This document shows positions 1 through 11,263 of a stretch of DNA of 64,000 bases, piece by piece. The stretch comes from Pestalotiopsis fici W106-1 (Eukaryota > Ascomycota > Sordariomycetes > Amphisphaeriales > Sporocadaceae): contig NW_006917096.1 in assembly GCF_000516985.1 (NCBI RefSeq), positions 310,001 through 374,000 of the forward strand, read 5' to 3'. The notes beneath the pieces are model-generated. The model was not told the DNA's origin and made no database searches. It saw only the letters and a list, made by a program, of their open reading frames with translations. How positions within the stretch are numbered: the stretch's first letter is position 1; each line of letters begins with the position of its first letter. A program made the position numbers and the translations under genes.

Positions 1-261
1 TTGGCCTTGGTCTCGGCTGGTAGATCAAAGAAGGACTTTGAAATCGCAAACTGCTCTTCAATCTCGGCAACAGAGATACCGTGATCAATCAGAGTGAAGA
101 ATCCGGCGCTTTCTGCGGCATCTACTAAAAGCTGCCTGATCTCGTCTTTGCGACTGGAAAAGTCTATGATATTGTCAGCCTTGATGCAAAATCATATGTG
201 GCGAGGATGGTTGCAGACCTTTGAGCGAGATGACAGGGACTAGTCTTTCTGCCATTTTCAT
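1..261 (-). CDS. 2-oxoglutarate/Fe(II) dioxygenase, N-terminal part (cut by window edge)
   Basis: Partial gene on the minus strand, reading off the left edge of the window. Exon 1 is 219-261 (a second in-frame ATG lies at 255), the intron is 164-218 (GTCTGC donor, CTGAC branch site, ATAG acceptor), and exon 2 is 1-163 and continues outside. The spliced protein starts MKMAERLVPVISLKDFSSRK and runs on through RQLLVDAAESAGFFTLIDHG and SFFDLPAETKA. That is the start of the DIOX_N domain of isopenicillin-N-synthase-like oxygenases: the valine/isoleucine-rich first strand, the GFF-x-L-x-DHG motif and the FFDLP helix. The iron ligands (HxD...H) and the 2-oxoglutarate arginine would lie outside the window, so activity and substrate cannot be judged. 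It is head-to-head with the transporter gene at 813, sharing about 550 bp of upstream DNA. I am confident of the family and moderately sure of which ATG is used. Confidence 0.82.
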
Positions 262-812
262 CGAGCCAAGGGCAATTATCAAAGTTAATCCAGTTACTAG
301 ATGTTATGCTTTATCGCGCGCTGCTTTCAAATTCTCGAGCTCAGTTCATTTATCAAGCCGTCGTCTATGTACTAGACACACCGGCCAGTGTCGGGGGTCG
401 CACCCAACGGCCCGAGATCGTGGAGATCGCGATGCCGTGCATTCATTATTGCCGTTGCTGTCTCGCTGTGTCTTGCCGCAGCATCGAACCCCGCGTTTCT
501 TGGAGTGCATTATTAATTGTGACACTTGACTTTCTGGTTGATAGCCAAGGGAGATAGATAGCCGGCTATGTACCCGAGCCTTATCGGTCTCCGTCCCCCC
601 AACTCAACGTCCCATATCCGAACGTCCCCACCACACAACGCCAGCGCCGGACGCCTATCTTTCATCTCTCTCTGCACGCCAAGCCAACGGATACTACCGT
701 GGTACTAGAACTCCAAGTCGCCTCCATCTGGTTTTGCTTATGAATACACTTGCATATGGTTGAGGCTTGCATTTCCAGTCCCCCAATACTGGCTCGCATG
801 ACGTGAGGCAAA
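262..812. promoter_or_regulatory. shared upstream region of the dioxygenase and transporter genes
   Basis: This 551-bp stretch separates two divergent start codons, so it must hold both promoters. It contains two overlapping short frames with no protein-like composition. I see no clear TATA box or duplicated operator. A pyrimidine-rich stretch with repeated CCCC lies at about 590-660, upstream of the transporter. Confidence 0.45.
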
Positions 813-2747
813 ATGTCCGACATGAAGAAGAAACACTCGATGCAAAATGCCGCCGATGTTGGCAAGGTGAGATATGTCCAAAAAGCATGATATTTTGTTT
901 ACATGCTAAATTGGTTTTGCGTCAAAGGGGGAAGTCATGACGATTGACGTCGACGACAGTCAACCTGGGTCGGCCGGCCACGACAAGGCTCTCGATCTCC
1001 TTCAACGTCACCACATTGACTTTGACCCAAACTCGGACGAGGCGAAGCGAGTGCTGCGAAAAATCGACTGGAGAATCATGCCCATGATTTTCACTATATA
1101 TCTGTTGCAACTCATGGTAGGCCATGGCCTCCAAAGTCTATGATAGCTAACGGGGTGTGCTAAAGTGGAAAACTTGCAGGACAAGAATAGTCTGTCGTTT
1201 GCAGCGATCATGGATCTCAAGACAGACACGCACTTGACAGCAAGTCAATACTCCTGGCTTGGATCAATCGTGTAGTAAGTCGGAAAAACAAACTCAAAGC
1301 CTTTCAGGAACTGACACAGCTTACAGCTTTGGATATCTCGGTGGCGAGATACCTGCCACGTTTCTAATGCAGCGCCTGCCCCTCGCCAAGTTCGTCGCCG
1401 CCATGGCCATGCTCTGGGGCATCGTGGTGGCCATGCACGCCGTCTGCCGGGACTTTGGCAGCCTCGCCGCCGTCCGCTTCATCCTGGGCGCCGTCGAGGT
1501 CGTCACGGCGCCCGCGGCCATTTACATTACCGGGGCCTACTATACCAAGTCGGAGCAAGTAACGCGCGTCGCGATATGGTACACGACGTCGGGCTGGGCC
1601 TCGGTCGCGGGCGGCTTTTGCGCCTGGGCATTGAACCAGTCGCGGTACTTTAAATGGGAGGGCCTCTTTGTGCTCTACGGCGGGCTGACCTTTGTCACGG
1701 GAGTCGTCCTTTGGTTCTGGTTGGCGGCGTCGCCGACCGAGGCGTCGTGGCTCACGGAGAGGGAAAAGGTGATTGCGCTCGAGCGCGTGCGCGAAAACAA
1801 GACGGGCACCGAGGTCTGGTCATTCAGTTGGCCGCAGCTCAAGGAGTGTTTTCAGGATGTGCGCTTTTACTTGATCTTTCTGCTTCTGGTATCCACGGGT
1901 CTACCGAACGGTGGTGTGACTGCGTTTGGTACGTTTAATTTAGTTTTGGACGTTCACTGGGCAAGTCTAACATGATCACAGGGCCGACCATCATTTCAGG
2001 GTTTGGATTCGACACCAACCAATCCGCATTGCTCAACATGGGATCCGGCGGTGCGCAAGTCGCGGGTACCCTTCTCGCATTGTTCATTGCAAAACATACC
2101 AATAGGATGATTGGTGGCCTTTGGGCCCTGGGACTGGCAATCATTGGAGTCATCATGATGCTTGCTATACCGGAAGCCAACTATGGTGCTCGATACGGAG
2201 GCTATATCCTCATGATGCAATGTGAGAGACAAAGGCCTGCCACTCAAAGAGCCGTCGACTGTGAGCTGACATGAAAACAGTTCCTATTTGCATCCTTTTC
2301 ATTATTGCCTACATGACTGGCGGCGTTGCAGGGTCAACCAAGAAGTTTGCGTTTGGAGCTGCTTACCAACTAGGCTACGCTGTTGGAAACATCATAGGAC
2401 CTCAGACATTCAGAGCGAGCGATGCCCCCAACTACTACGTGAGTCTGGCTCTAGTTGATGGCAGTATCTCGCCGAGTTGCTAATTCGAATGCAGGCGGCA
2501 AAATACACAATGTTGGCATTTCTTGCCTTTACAGCTCTATTAATCGCTGCCATGGGCTTGATCCACATGGCCTGGAATAAAAGAAGGGATGCAAAAGATG
2601 CCGCCGATGCAGAGAGTTTGTCTCCCCTTGCGATCTTGTTGCCAACACAATACTAATTGAATGCCAGATGTGCCAGTCCGCGTTGAGAATGAAGAGTTTG
2701 AAGACTTGACAGATTTCAGACTGAAATCATTCCGGTATCCAATCTAG
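813..2747 (+). CDS. MFS transporter, Dal5/allantoate permease (anion:cation symporter) type
   Basis: Eight exons: 813-866, 928-1116, 1180-1274, 1327-1928, 1982-2221, 2281-2438, 2495-2615 and 2668-2747, giving 512 residues, the usual size for this family. The start MSDMKKKHSMQNAADVGK precedes a short cytosolic leader with RKIDWRIMPMIFTIYLLQLM (TM1). It continues with DKNSLSFAAIMDLK, then GGEIPATFLMQRLP and a hydrophobic body with about 12 helices. The C-terminal tail holds NEEFEDLTDFRLKSFRYPI, which matches the conserved 'DLTD...FRY' ending of fungal Dal5-like permeases. Known members import allantoate, nicotinate, pantothenate, biotin and other carboxylates by proton symport at the plasma membrane; the substrate here is unknown. 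The penultimate donor is GTGAGT and the last is GTTTGT, a less common fungal donor. Its divergent neighbour is a 2OG oxygenase, so uptake followed by oxidation of one nutrient is possible (inference). Confidence 0.9.
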
Positions 2748-3274
2748 CATGGGGGTATGATGTATCCGCTCGTTTGGTGGGCTGTTGTATTGGGTCATTG
2801 CTAGCTAAGTATAGTCTATGTTTTGTCTTTTCGATATAGAATTGATAAGTCTCAAATCAAGAGACCTTGCAAACATCAATACAAACCCGCGACTGGGCTA
2901 CCTCACAGCGACGTGCATTGCTGTCGCCATACACCGACTACTGAGCTATATGGCAAAAGTGGGAGCTCCACATGCGAGACGAGCATGGCGATCAGATCCG
3001 ACACAGTGCATTGTACTTGGGCGCCTTCCATGGCCTCCGGTCCTCAATTGTGCCTTGCAAATGCGAGATGCATCCCATCTCATTTGAATAAGCCAATCAT
3101 GGCAATCGCCAAGATATGCAGTACGTCAGCTGCGCCTGCAGGCTGTGCCAACGCTTCTGTTGTGTAAGACCACATGCACTCAAAACTGCCGACAACCCCA
3201 AAATTTGATGCTTACGCTTTCTTTGGCCATCTTTCTCCCTTTCTTCGAGCCTTGATGGCCACTGGACTACGGAA
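2748..3274. other. intergenic, no gene seen
   Basis: This is the 3' region of the transporter and the promoter of the NLR-like gene. Short frames at 2818-3167 lack any recognisable motif or codon signature. A pyrimidine-rich stretch (TTTCTTTGGCCATCTTTCTCCCTTTC type) at about 3210-3245 lies just upstream of the NLR start. Confidence 0.4.
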
Positions 3275-6200
3275 ATGAGTTTCGGATTCGGTGTCGGCGA
3301 TTTCCTGACGGTTATCGAGTTAGCCAACAAGATTCGGAGAGACTTTGCAGATGCCCCCGATCAATTCCGGCAACTGACCGATGAGTGTGTACAATGATGA
3401 ACCCTAGCTTTCTGTTCCGTCTTGCTTACTCGCGACACTGTCCAGGGTCAGAAATCTCACCACTGTTCTGAATGATGTCCTTGTACTCCTCGATGAACAT
3501 GATCTGTCCGAAAAGCAGACGATAAGCTTGCGCGAAATCAAAGATAGTTGTCAGCATGTCTTGGATGATATTAAAAGAGTTGCCGAAAAATATTCCACTC
3601 TAGTACCACAAGATACGACTGTAAAACGTCGAGCAAAGAGAGTATGGAAGCGCTTCAAATGGGATCCTAACGAAGCTCGCGACTTGAGAAGTCGAATCAC
3701 TTCCAATATCACGGTTCTCCAGTCCTTCACAGCAGCTAGAACCGACAATACTATTCTCAGATTGGAACAACGGCAAGGTCGGCAGGAGTACCGGCAAGAA
3801 GTTCAAGATATCCTCGACTGGTTGACTCCCATTGATGCTGCCCCACAACAGGCAGACTTCATCCGTCGCCGACAACCTGGGACAGGTCAATGGCTCCTTG
3901 AATCGCTCGAATATAACAAATGGAAAGCGTCAAAGGGGGAAATCTTGTTCTGCCGTGGCATACCGGGAGCGGGCAAAACTATCCTGTCCTCGATCGTAGT
4001 GGACGATTTACAGAAATGTCACGACGCCGAGGATGTTGCCGTATGCTATTTCTACTGCAATTTTCAGCGTCAAGAAGAGCAAAGAATCGAAAACATCGTG
4101 TTAAGCTTTGTCAAACAACTAGCTCAGGTTGCTACCACCATACCTGCGTGCCTTAAGGCTCTCTTCGATAAACACAAGGCACAACGGAGCCGGCCCAGTT
4201 CGAAGGAAGCGATAGAAAGCTTGCATTCTATATCGAGGACATTCTCAAAGGTCTTCTGTGTTGTTGATGCACTTGATGAGTGCCGGACCGTGGATGGATG
4301 TCAACGACAACTTATCGAATACTTGATCGACTTTTGCACCATTACCGACGCTGAAATAATAGCAACATCTCGTCCGATTCCCCATATTGAGGAGAAATTC
4401 AAGAACTTTGTTTCTTTAGAAGTTCTTGCCAGCTCAGCAGATATTCGGAAGTACATCGAAGGGAACATACAAGATCTTCCAGGCTTTGTCAGTCGCAATC
4501 CAACCTTTGTCGACGAGATTACAGATGCAATAGCTGAAGCCACACGCGGCATGTATGTATAATTTAAGACAATATTCTTACTCTAAGCGAAGACTGACAA
4601 TCCAGGTTTCTTTTGGCAAAACTTCACCTCGATTCTCTTAGGGGAAAGCGATCACCCAGAGAGCTTCGAAAAACCTTGGGGGCCCTAGCCAGAGGAAATA
4701 ACGCATATACGGAAGCCTATCGTACTACCATGTCACGGATTTGCGGACAGCTCCCGGACCAAAAAGAACTCGCCATCCAAGCGTTGAAATGGATTGTTTA
4801 TGCAAAAAGGGAATTATCGACAATTGAGCTTCAGCACGCCCTCGGAGTGGAAGTTGGCGAATGTGACTTCTTTGACGACAATATCCCAGATCTACAGGAC
4901 ACGATTGCTGCATGTTGTGGATTGGTCACAGTTGATGAAACGAGTGCAGTCGTTCGACTTGTGCATTACACTACCCAAGAGTTTTTCGAAGACCAAGGAC
5001 GCTCTTATCTTCCTGATGCACACGACGAGATCGCGAGTACGTGTGTCACGTATCTTTCCTTTGAAGCTTTCAAGAGTGGCCCATGTACAGAAAGGCGGGA
5101 CCTTGAGGAACGACTCATTCACTTCCCTCTCTACGATTATTCTAGCCGTTTCTGGGGATTTCATGCACAGTATTCGCAAGATGTCAAAGCTTTACACTAT
5201 TTCCTTGCTTTGCCCGCTCACGTGGAAGGATCGAGTCAAGTTCTGCTGGCTGGCGGGAGATACTTGAGTGACATTTACGGAATTCCCTCTCAAGTGACTG
5301 CTCTGCACTTGGCAGCCTATTTCGGCCTGGCTGAGTATCTAGCCACAATACTTCAGAGTGCAACGAGTATAGATCCTCGGGATAGCCACGATCGGACGCC
5401 GCTGTCATGGGCTGCCGAGCATGGCCACGAAGAGACTGTGCGCTTGTATCTGGAAATGACTGCTCAAATAGATGTTGCAGATAAATACGGCCAAACGCCG
5501 CTATTTCACGCCGCCAAAAAGGGCCACGGAAGGATTGTACACCTGCTTCTGGAAAAGAATGCGGATATCAATACCTGTGATGCCAAGTTCGCCCAAACGC
5601 CGCTTTTGTACGCTGCAAAAAATGGCGACGAAGAGATTGTGCGTCTGCTTCTGGAAAAGAATGCTCAAATCGATATTGCAGATAAACACGGCGAAACGCC
5701 GTTATCGCATGCTGCCGAAAAGGGCAATAAAGGGATTGCACACCTGCTTCTGGACAGAAATGCTCAGATCGATCAAAAGAGCAGATTGAAACAGACACCT
5801 CTGCTATTGGCTACTAAGATGGGCCACAAAGAGATTGTGCGCATGCTTCTAGATAAAAATGCTCAAACCGATATTACAGATATATTCGGCCAAACGCCGT
5901 TATCATATGCTGCCGAAAATGGCAACAAAGAGATTGCACACCTGCTCCTAGAGAAAGGTTGTCAAATCGATGCAACATCCGGGTTCGGCCACACGCCTCT
6001 GTCGTTCGCTGCCAGAGATGGCCACACAGAGATGGTGCGCCTGCTTCTGGAGAAGAATGCTCAAGTCGAATCCCATAATATGAAAGGTTATACGCCGCTA
6101 TCGTGGGCTGCCGAGTATGGCTACAAAGATATTGTGCGTCTGCTTCTCGACCATGGCGCAAGTATCGTTGAGGTCAAGTCCGGAAGCAGCCCACCATTCT

Positions 6201-7075
6201 TGGCATTAAAAGAAGCGCATATGGATATACTTCAACTTTTCATCGAAAATGGAGCTTCTGTCGAAATGACTGATACACGTGGCTACACAATGTTGGCTGT
6301 GGCTGTCGAATATGGCCATCGAGATATCGTTGAATTCCTACTAAACCACGGAGCCAATGTCCACATGGTCACAAAAGCAGGTGAAACAGGTTTACTTCTA
6401 GCTTCCAAGTACGGCTATAACGAAATTGTTGAAATCCTCCTCAAGCAGGGCGCTATGGTTGATGCGAAGGACACTGGCGGACGGACCCCTCTGATTTGGG
6501 CAGTTCAAGAGGGTGAGTGGGAGGTCATGGAATTGTTGCTTACTGCCGGTGCCGATTGTCAAGCCACGGACACGTACTTCCGATCTGCTTTCACCTATGC
6601 AGTGATAGGAGGTAACGTTGAAGCTCTTGGCTCTTTGCTTGCGGCAAGTCGCGTTCAACCCAATGAAAGAGATTTTTGGGGTTCAACAGCTGCATCCTTT
6701 GCCGTACGTCTTGGCCGGTTGCCAGTATTCATGAAAATTGCCAATCTCCCTGGTGTTGACTTGCTCTTGGAAGATTCTTTCGGGCGGACGCCACTTTGGT
6801 GGGCTCTGAAGCAAAACCGCGACTCTATGGCGGAGCACATTATGGAATGCACCCAGTCTTCGTACCCATATGGGTCATCAAAGCATCCGCGCCTGGGTGA
6901 ACCGAACACCTTCATTGGTTATGACAAGGAGTGCATTGTCTGTTTATGTTATCTAGACAGCTCGCACTACCAATGCAACCGTTGCACGGAAAAGCTCGTT
7001 AGGGTCTGTGGAGAGTGCTATGATTTGGGGGCTCGCTGTCTGTCGAAATCACATTCTCTTGAGATTGGATATTGA
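3275..7075 (+). CDS. NLR-like STAND protein: fungal N-domain, NACHT NTPase, 16 ankyrin repeats, ZZ-like zinc finger
   Basis: Three exons (3275-3384, 3446-4552, 4606-7075) encode 1228 residues. The N-terminus MSFGFGVGDFLTVIELANKI is a stereotyped start shared by many fungal NLR-like proteins. The NACHT region has a Walker A GIPGAGKT at about 208-215 and a Walker B-like FCVVDALDEC at about 307-316. A winged-helix-like stretch with LAIQALKWIVYAKRELS and VRLVHYTTQEFF follows. From about residue 635 there are 16 ankyrin units of 33 residues, the central ones nearly identical. The last 50 residues carry CIVC...CNRC...CGEC...C...H, a ZZ-type zinc finger. Family members are thought to sense non-self and trigger incompatibility or defence, with NACHT for oligomerisation and the repeats for recognition. 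No HET, lipase or HeLo effector is recognisable, so the output is unknown. Confidence 0.93.
5380..6180 (+). repeat. in-frame tandem repeat, about 99-bp period (ankyrin-coding)
   Basis: About eight successive 33-codon units are alike at DNA level as well as in protein. For example, the motif CTGCTTCTGGAAAAGAATGC recurs at about 99-bp spacing with few changes, as does the CAAACGCCG start of each unit. Units outside this block (after 6180) are clearly more diverged. This fits recent duplication or gene conversion in the middle of the array. Confidence 0.75.
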
Positions 7076-7651
7076 ATGCAACCACCAGATATTTATATTA
7101 TGTAGACTACTCAGGGCCTATGTACCGTTCGCGCGTCATAGCGATTGGCTACATGTCCCCAGATCGAAGTGCATAATAGCATATCATGTGGATTTCATTG
7201 TTGAAAGTCGGTATGAATGTAATGCTGCCTTTGCACACATCTTGTCGAAGAAGTATAAAAAAGTGAATAGAAATCAATCATGAATTGTCAATTCAAGCAG
7301 TACTTTGGCTATTAACTAGCTACAATCTAACAGTAATGAGTCGTCATGGCTTAGGTACAATACATACAGGTCAGCGCTAAGTACATACGGCCCGCCTGTG
7401 CTTCAAGGCAAGAGCTGAAAGGCAATGAGAGAACGGTAAGTTTATTTCTGTGTACACAGAAGTGATTCATGGAATGTTTTTGTGTTACAATTGGTGAAGG
7501 CAAATTCTGAGTGACTAGAAGATTCTTTATTCAAGATTTGTAATCACTGCTCAGAGCCGCGGCCTCGGGTCTTTTTGACCAATGGTCTTCCTGGCGTCTC
7601 TAGACGGTAATCAACACCAGTTCGTGATCAAATAGAGCCTCATCTGTCCAC
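7076..7651. other. intergenic, convergent 3' ends
   Basis: AT-rich tail-to-tail spacer between the NLR-like gene and the hydrolase on the other strand. I see no gene. If the hydrolase uses one more intron (GTGAGT donor directly before its proposed stop), its coding end would move to 7551 inside this spacer. Confidence 0.4.
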
Positions 7652-9029
7652 TCACTTGTCTGTGAACGATGAATACTGCTGCAAGCAACCGTCTATGAAT
7701 CGCAAAATCGCGTTGCCTTGCGTTGTATCTTCCGTGCCTATGGACAAGACATTACTGCAGGAAACCCGTCAGAGGCACCATCCATGATTTACATGGTTCT
7801 TCTCGGGGGAGCTTACCTCAGGTGATTATGGCCCTTCACGACTTCGAAAATGGGAAGAGACCCGGTCGGCTTGCTCCGAGCACGATAGGCATTAAAGAAC
7901 ATTGTCGTGGCGTCTGCCGTCTCAGGGCTATGTCGTGGTTAGCGCTTCGGGCTACAAGCTGAAGCTATTCACATACACTTCCCACTCTACTGAGCCGAGA
8001 TAGACGGGTAATATAGTAGAGTCCCTGAACATTGTCAGTTTCGCCCCGAATTATTTTCTGTATTTGGACCTGTTCACTCACAGCAATGGAGAATCAGCTG
8101 GTAGCCGCTGAAATAGACCTAGAGCAGATATTGGCTGAGGCGAGAGTCAGCAATTGAGTTGACAGATTGACATGTCAGTCACTCACGCCCCAAATATCTT
8201 CCGAATCCGAACCGTAGTAGCTTGATATCGTCTTGTTTCTCACAGGTTTTCTCATGTCGTACCAAAATGGCACATCGAGGTACATGACCCCGGCCACGGG
8301 AGGGAAGAGTGGCTGCGAGGGCACCCTCTCGGGATCACCTAGGACGCCTGTTAGCTGAACCAAAATGGTCGTTTTGACCGAGCTATTGTTTCTATACCTA
8401 CCAGCTGCATAGAGATTCATTGCGACGTGTGCTCCTCCCGACGAGTGCCCGAACAAGAAGACCTTGTCCACCGAGCCACTACCGAATTGCGGTTTCGAGA
8501 CATTATCAAAAACCCATTGTCGGGCGAGTTGCATGTCATTTGCTCCACCTGGATATTGCACATGGGGAACTAATTGGTGGTTGACCACAACAGTCACTAT
8601 TCCCTTGTCTGCAAAGAAATAACCAATGTTTGCGTAGCACTGCAGATGGTCAATCTCTCAGCAAAGGGTCCGCAAGGTTTCTGGGCTGTGAAGAATCATC
8701 TGACCTTTTCACTCCAAGCCTTATCACCAGAGAAGAATCCGCCACCGTGGACATAGACCACCACGGTCTTGTCTTTACCGTCTTCCCTGGGAAGGTAGAC
8801 GTCGAGCCGATTTCTTTCTGCGGGCCCGTATACCTCATCCTTCCTGACACGAATGTCTGATGGAAATGGCAAGTACAGAGGCTCGTATAATTGGCGCCAT
8901 CTCTGAATTTTCCGGTTAATACAAAACACTCTATCAATGCACATAGCTAAAGAATCTCGCACTCACGTCTTCGTCTCCCAAATTGAAAGTAGGGGTTTGC
9001 TTTCTGATCTCTGCAAAGACGGCATCCAT
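7652..9029 (-). CDS. alpha/beta-hydrolase, kynurenine formamidase/BD-FAE-like esterase
   Basis: Eight exons on the minus strand: 8967-9029, 8705-8902, 8402-8639, 8187-8338, 8082-8134, 7977-8024, 7817-7927 and 7652-7754, giving 321 residues. MDAVFAEIRKQTPTFNLGDE starts the protein; the ATG follows a poly-A run. Seen motifs: oxyanion hole HGGG at about 73-76, nucleophile elbow GHSSG with Ser about 153, and a C-terminal block with VEWEVPETADATTMFF (candidate acid) and VKGHNHLS (catalytic His). All three triad elements therefore survive. There is no signal peptide, so it is probably cytosolic. Its start faces the cytochrome b5-FMN dehydrogenase start 490 bp away, and the two may be co-controlled. 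A different last exon is possible: the proposed stop overlaps a GTGAGT donor, and splicing to the acceptor TCTAG near 7583 would end the protein in RPRL at 7551. The substrate is unknown. Confidence 0.87.
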
Positions 9030-9519
9030 TTTTTTTTTTTTCTCTTGTCGTTGAATTCAAATGCAAGTTTCGTTACAAATTTCGCGCAAATACCTAGGTG
9101 CTCAGCGGCTCGTAAGACTTCTTTGGTCCTTCGGAAGAGATTGTTTGCGTATACTCTGACATGTACATCGGCTATTGGAGATAAGGTCCGGATAAGTACC
9201 CAGAGTCCAACGCCTGTCATTTAGCCGTTGGGGGCCCGTCATTGGGCGGCGACTGAGGGGCGATAAGCAAGCTGCCGGATATACACTACCACCCAGGTAT
9301 ACCTACATGAGACAACCAAGCAACTTTGGCAATGTCCGTCCCTAACATCGGGCCGGAACTTTGGTGCGACGCACCATTATAGCTAAATGAAAGGAGATCG
9401 GCGTTTGGATCGAGTCTCCCATGGAGTCTTGGGCGTTAGGATGTCATATAAACATGCAAGACTAAGAGTGACGCCTGTACTGATCACATGCTTCTGTAGT
9501 CACCTTTGAAGAATGGGCC
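9030..9519. promoter_or_regulatory. shared upstream region of the hydrolase and FMN-dehydrogenase genes
   Basis: This 490-bp spacer lies between divergent start codons. A T/A-run borders the hydrolase start (9030-9042). I see no obvious TATA box or palindromic CGG-N-CCG pair that I can defend. Confidence 0.4.
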
Positions 9520-11263
9520 ATGGCCATGTTATCACTGTAAGCAAACATGTAAACCACAAGAACATCATCATATACTAATACTTGGAGATGTTAGATCAGA
9601 TGTCGAGCAGCATGCATCAAAGAAAAGCTGTTGGGTCATAATTGACAATGTTGTTTATGATGTGACGGACTTTTTAGCGTCTCACCCTGGAGGCTCCGGC
9701 ATTATACTGAGATATGCTGGCAAAGATGCGACGGAGGCTTTTGCGCAAATCCATCCTAGCGATACAATAGAAAAGTATCTTAAACCTGAGTATGTCACGG
9801 CTCCTTTTCTTTTCTTCGTTTCGATCTTCTCTTTTGTGTGTGCTTTTGTTTTGTCAAATTGCTGAGAGTTGTTATTACAGGCAGCGGGTAGGATCAGTCT
9901 TAGGCTCAAGCGACTCAACCTCCCCTAAACCTGCAGCTCAGCTGGAAGCAAAACGGAAAGTCAAACTTTCAGGTATCATTAGCATTTCAGACTTTGAGAA
10001 GGCGGCCAGATCAGCACTTCCTTCAAGAGCTTTTGCTTGTAAGTTCATTCGGTGAATTTCCGTAGCAGTTGACTCGATTGACACACTATTTTCCAGTCCT
10101 CGTGACCGGTGCCGAGGATCAATTAGCGTTGTCGTGGAATCGCATGAGCTGGAAGTATGCGCGATTCCGGCCAAGAGTGCTGAAACCGATAGAGCATGTC
10201 GACACGAGTTGCACGATCCTGGGCAACAAGTTCTCTATTCCCTTCTTCATTTGTCCCGCGGGCGGCGCCAAGCTTGCCAATCCGGCGGGAGAAACATTGA
10301 TGACAAGGGCAGCCGCAAAGCATGGAGCTTTGCACTGGGTCTGCAACGGCGCTGGTTGCACGCCGCGAGAGATTGTGGCGGCGGGTACCACTGGGCAGAC
10401 ACTGTACTGGCAGATTTACCCCAAGTCCGACTTGAGCATATCGGAGCAAGAAGTTCGCAACGCCGTTGCTCTAGGATACAAGGGCTTTGCCTTGACAGTC
10501 GATGCAATATGCGCAGGCAAAAGGGAGTATGATATGAGAGTTGCCATTGAAGAAGAACAAGAAGTAGAAGAGGACGATGATCAACTCGAAAATCACGAAC
10601 GAGAACCTACAGTCAAGAGGCCGTGAGTTTTGTTCAAATTTCCAGACTACCTCCCTGATAACCTCCCGTCAGCTAACAAGAAACGCGCAACAAAGACCAG
10701 TATGGACCAAATTTGACTGGGTATCCGCCGTTCGATGGCTCAGAGGTATCACCGATCTCCCAATTGCCATCAAAGGCATACAATGCTGGGAAGACGCCGA
10801 ACTGTGCATGCAGTTTGGCGTCCATCCTTGGCTGTCGAATCACGGCGGGCGGCAACTAGACGGAGCACCATCGGCCATCGAGACGCTGGTCGAGATGCGC
10901 AAAAACTGCCCCAAGGTGTTTGAAAAGTGCGACGTTATCGTAGACGGCGGCATCGAGAGGGGCGCGGATGTTGTCAAGGCTTTGGCTCTGGGCGCAAAGG
11001 GTGTCGGTCTTGGTCGCGCGTTCCTCTATGCGCTCGTTTTTGGTGAAGCTGGGGTCAGCAAGGCAATCCGGATTCTACAGCACGAGATGGAGGTGACCAT
11101 GTCCCTTCTTGGGGTGCAAAGCCTGAGTGATCTCAATCCCTCACTTGTATGTGATGCATTCTCCCAACCCGATAAGTTCTTGGGAAACAGCAGCTAACAA
11201 TTTCCCCAGGTTGACACTTCAGGACTCTTGTATGCAGCGCCATTGCACCTAGCAAAGCTTTAG
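9520..11263 (+). CDS. cytochrome b5-FMN-dependent L-2-hydroxyacid dehydrogenase (flavocytochrome b2-like), possible PTS1
   Basis: Six exons: 9520-9536, 9595-9789, 9881-10038, 10097-10622, 10696-11146 and 11210-11263, giving 466 residues. The tiny first exon encodes MAMLSL; joining it to SDVEQHASKKSCWVIIDNVV gives the normal cytochrome b5 start. The heme ligands are in SHPGG and AQIHPSD. The FMN barrel has YWQIYPKSDL, GFALTVDA, IAIKGIQCWEDA, the catalytic SNHGGRQLDG (active-site His and substrate-binding Arg), DGGIERGADVVKALALGA and VGLGRAFLYALV. There is no mitochondrial presequence, unlike yeast Cyb2, and the protein ends in AKL, a legitimate peroxisomal PTS1 tripeptide. A glutamate-rich loop (EEEQEVEEDDDQ) sits where the protease-sensitive loop of the family lies. 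Expected reaction: oxidation of L-lactate or another 2-hydroxy acid to the keto acid. The acceptor site chosen at 10695 keeps the frame open; the one at 10672 does not. Confidence 0.9.
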
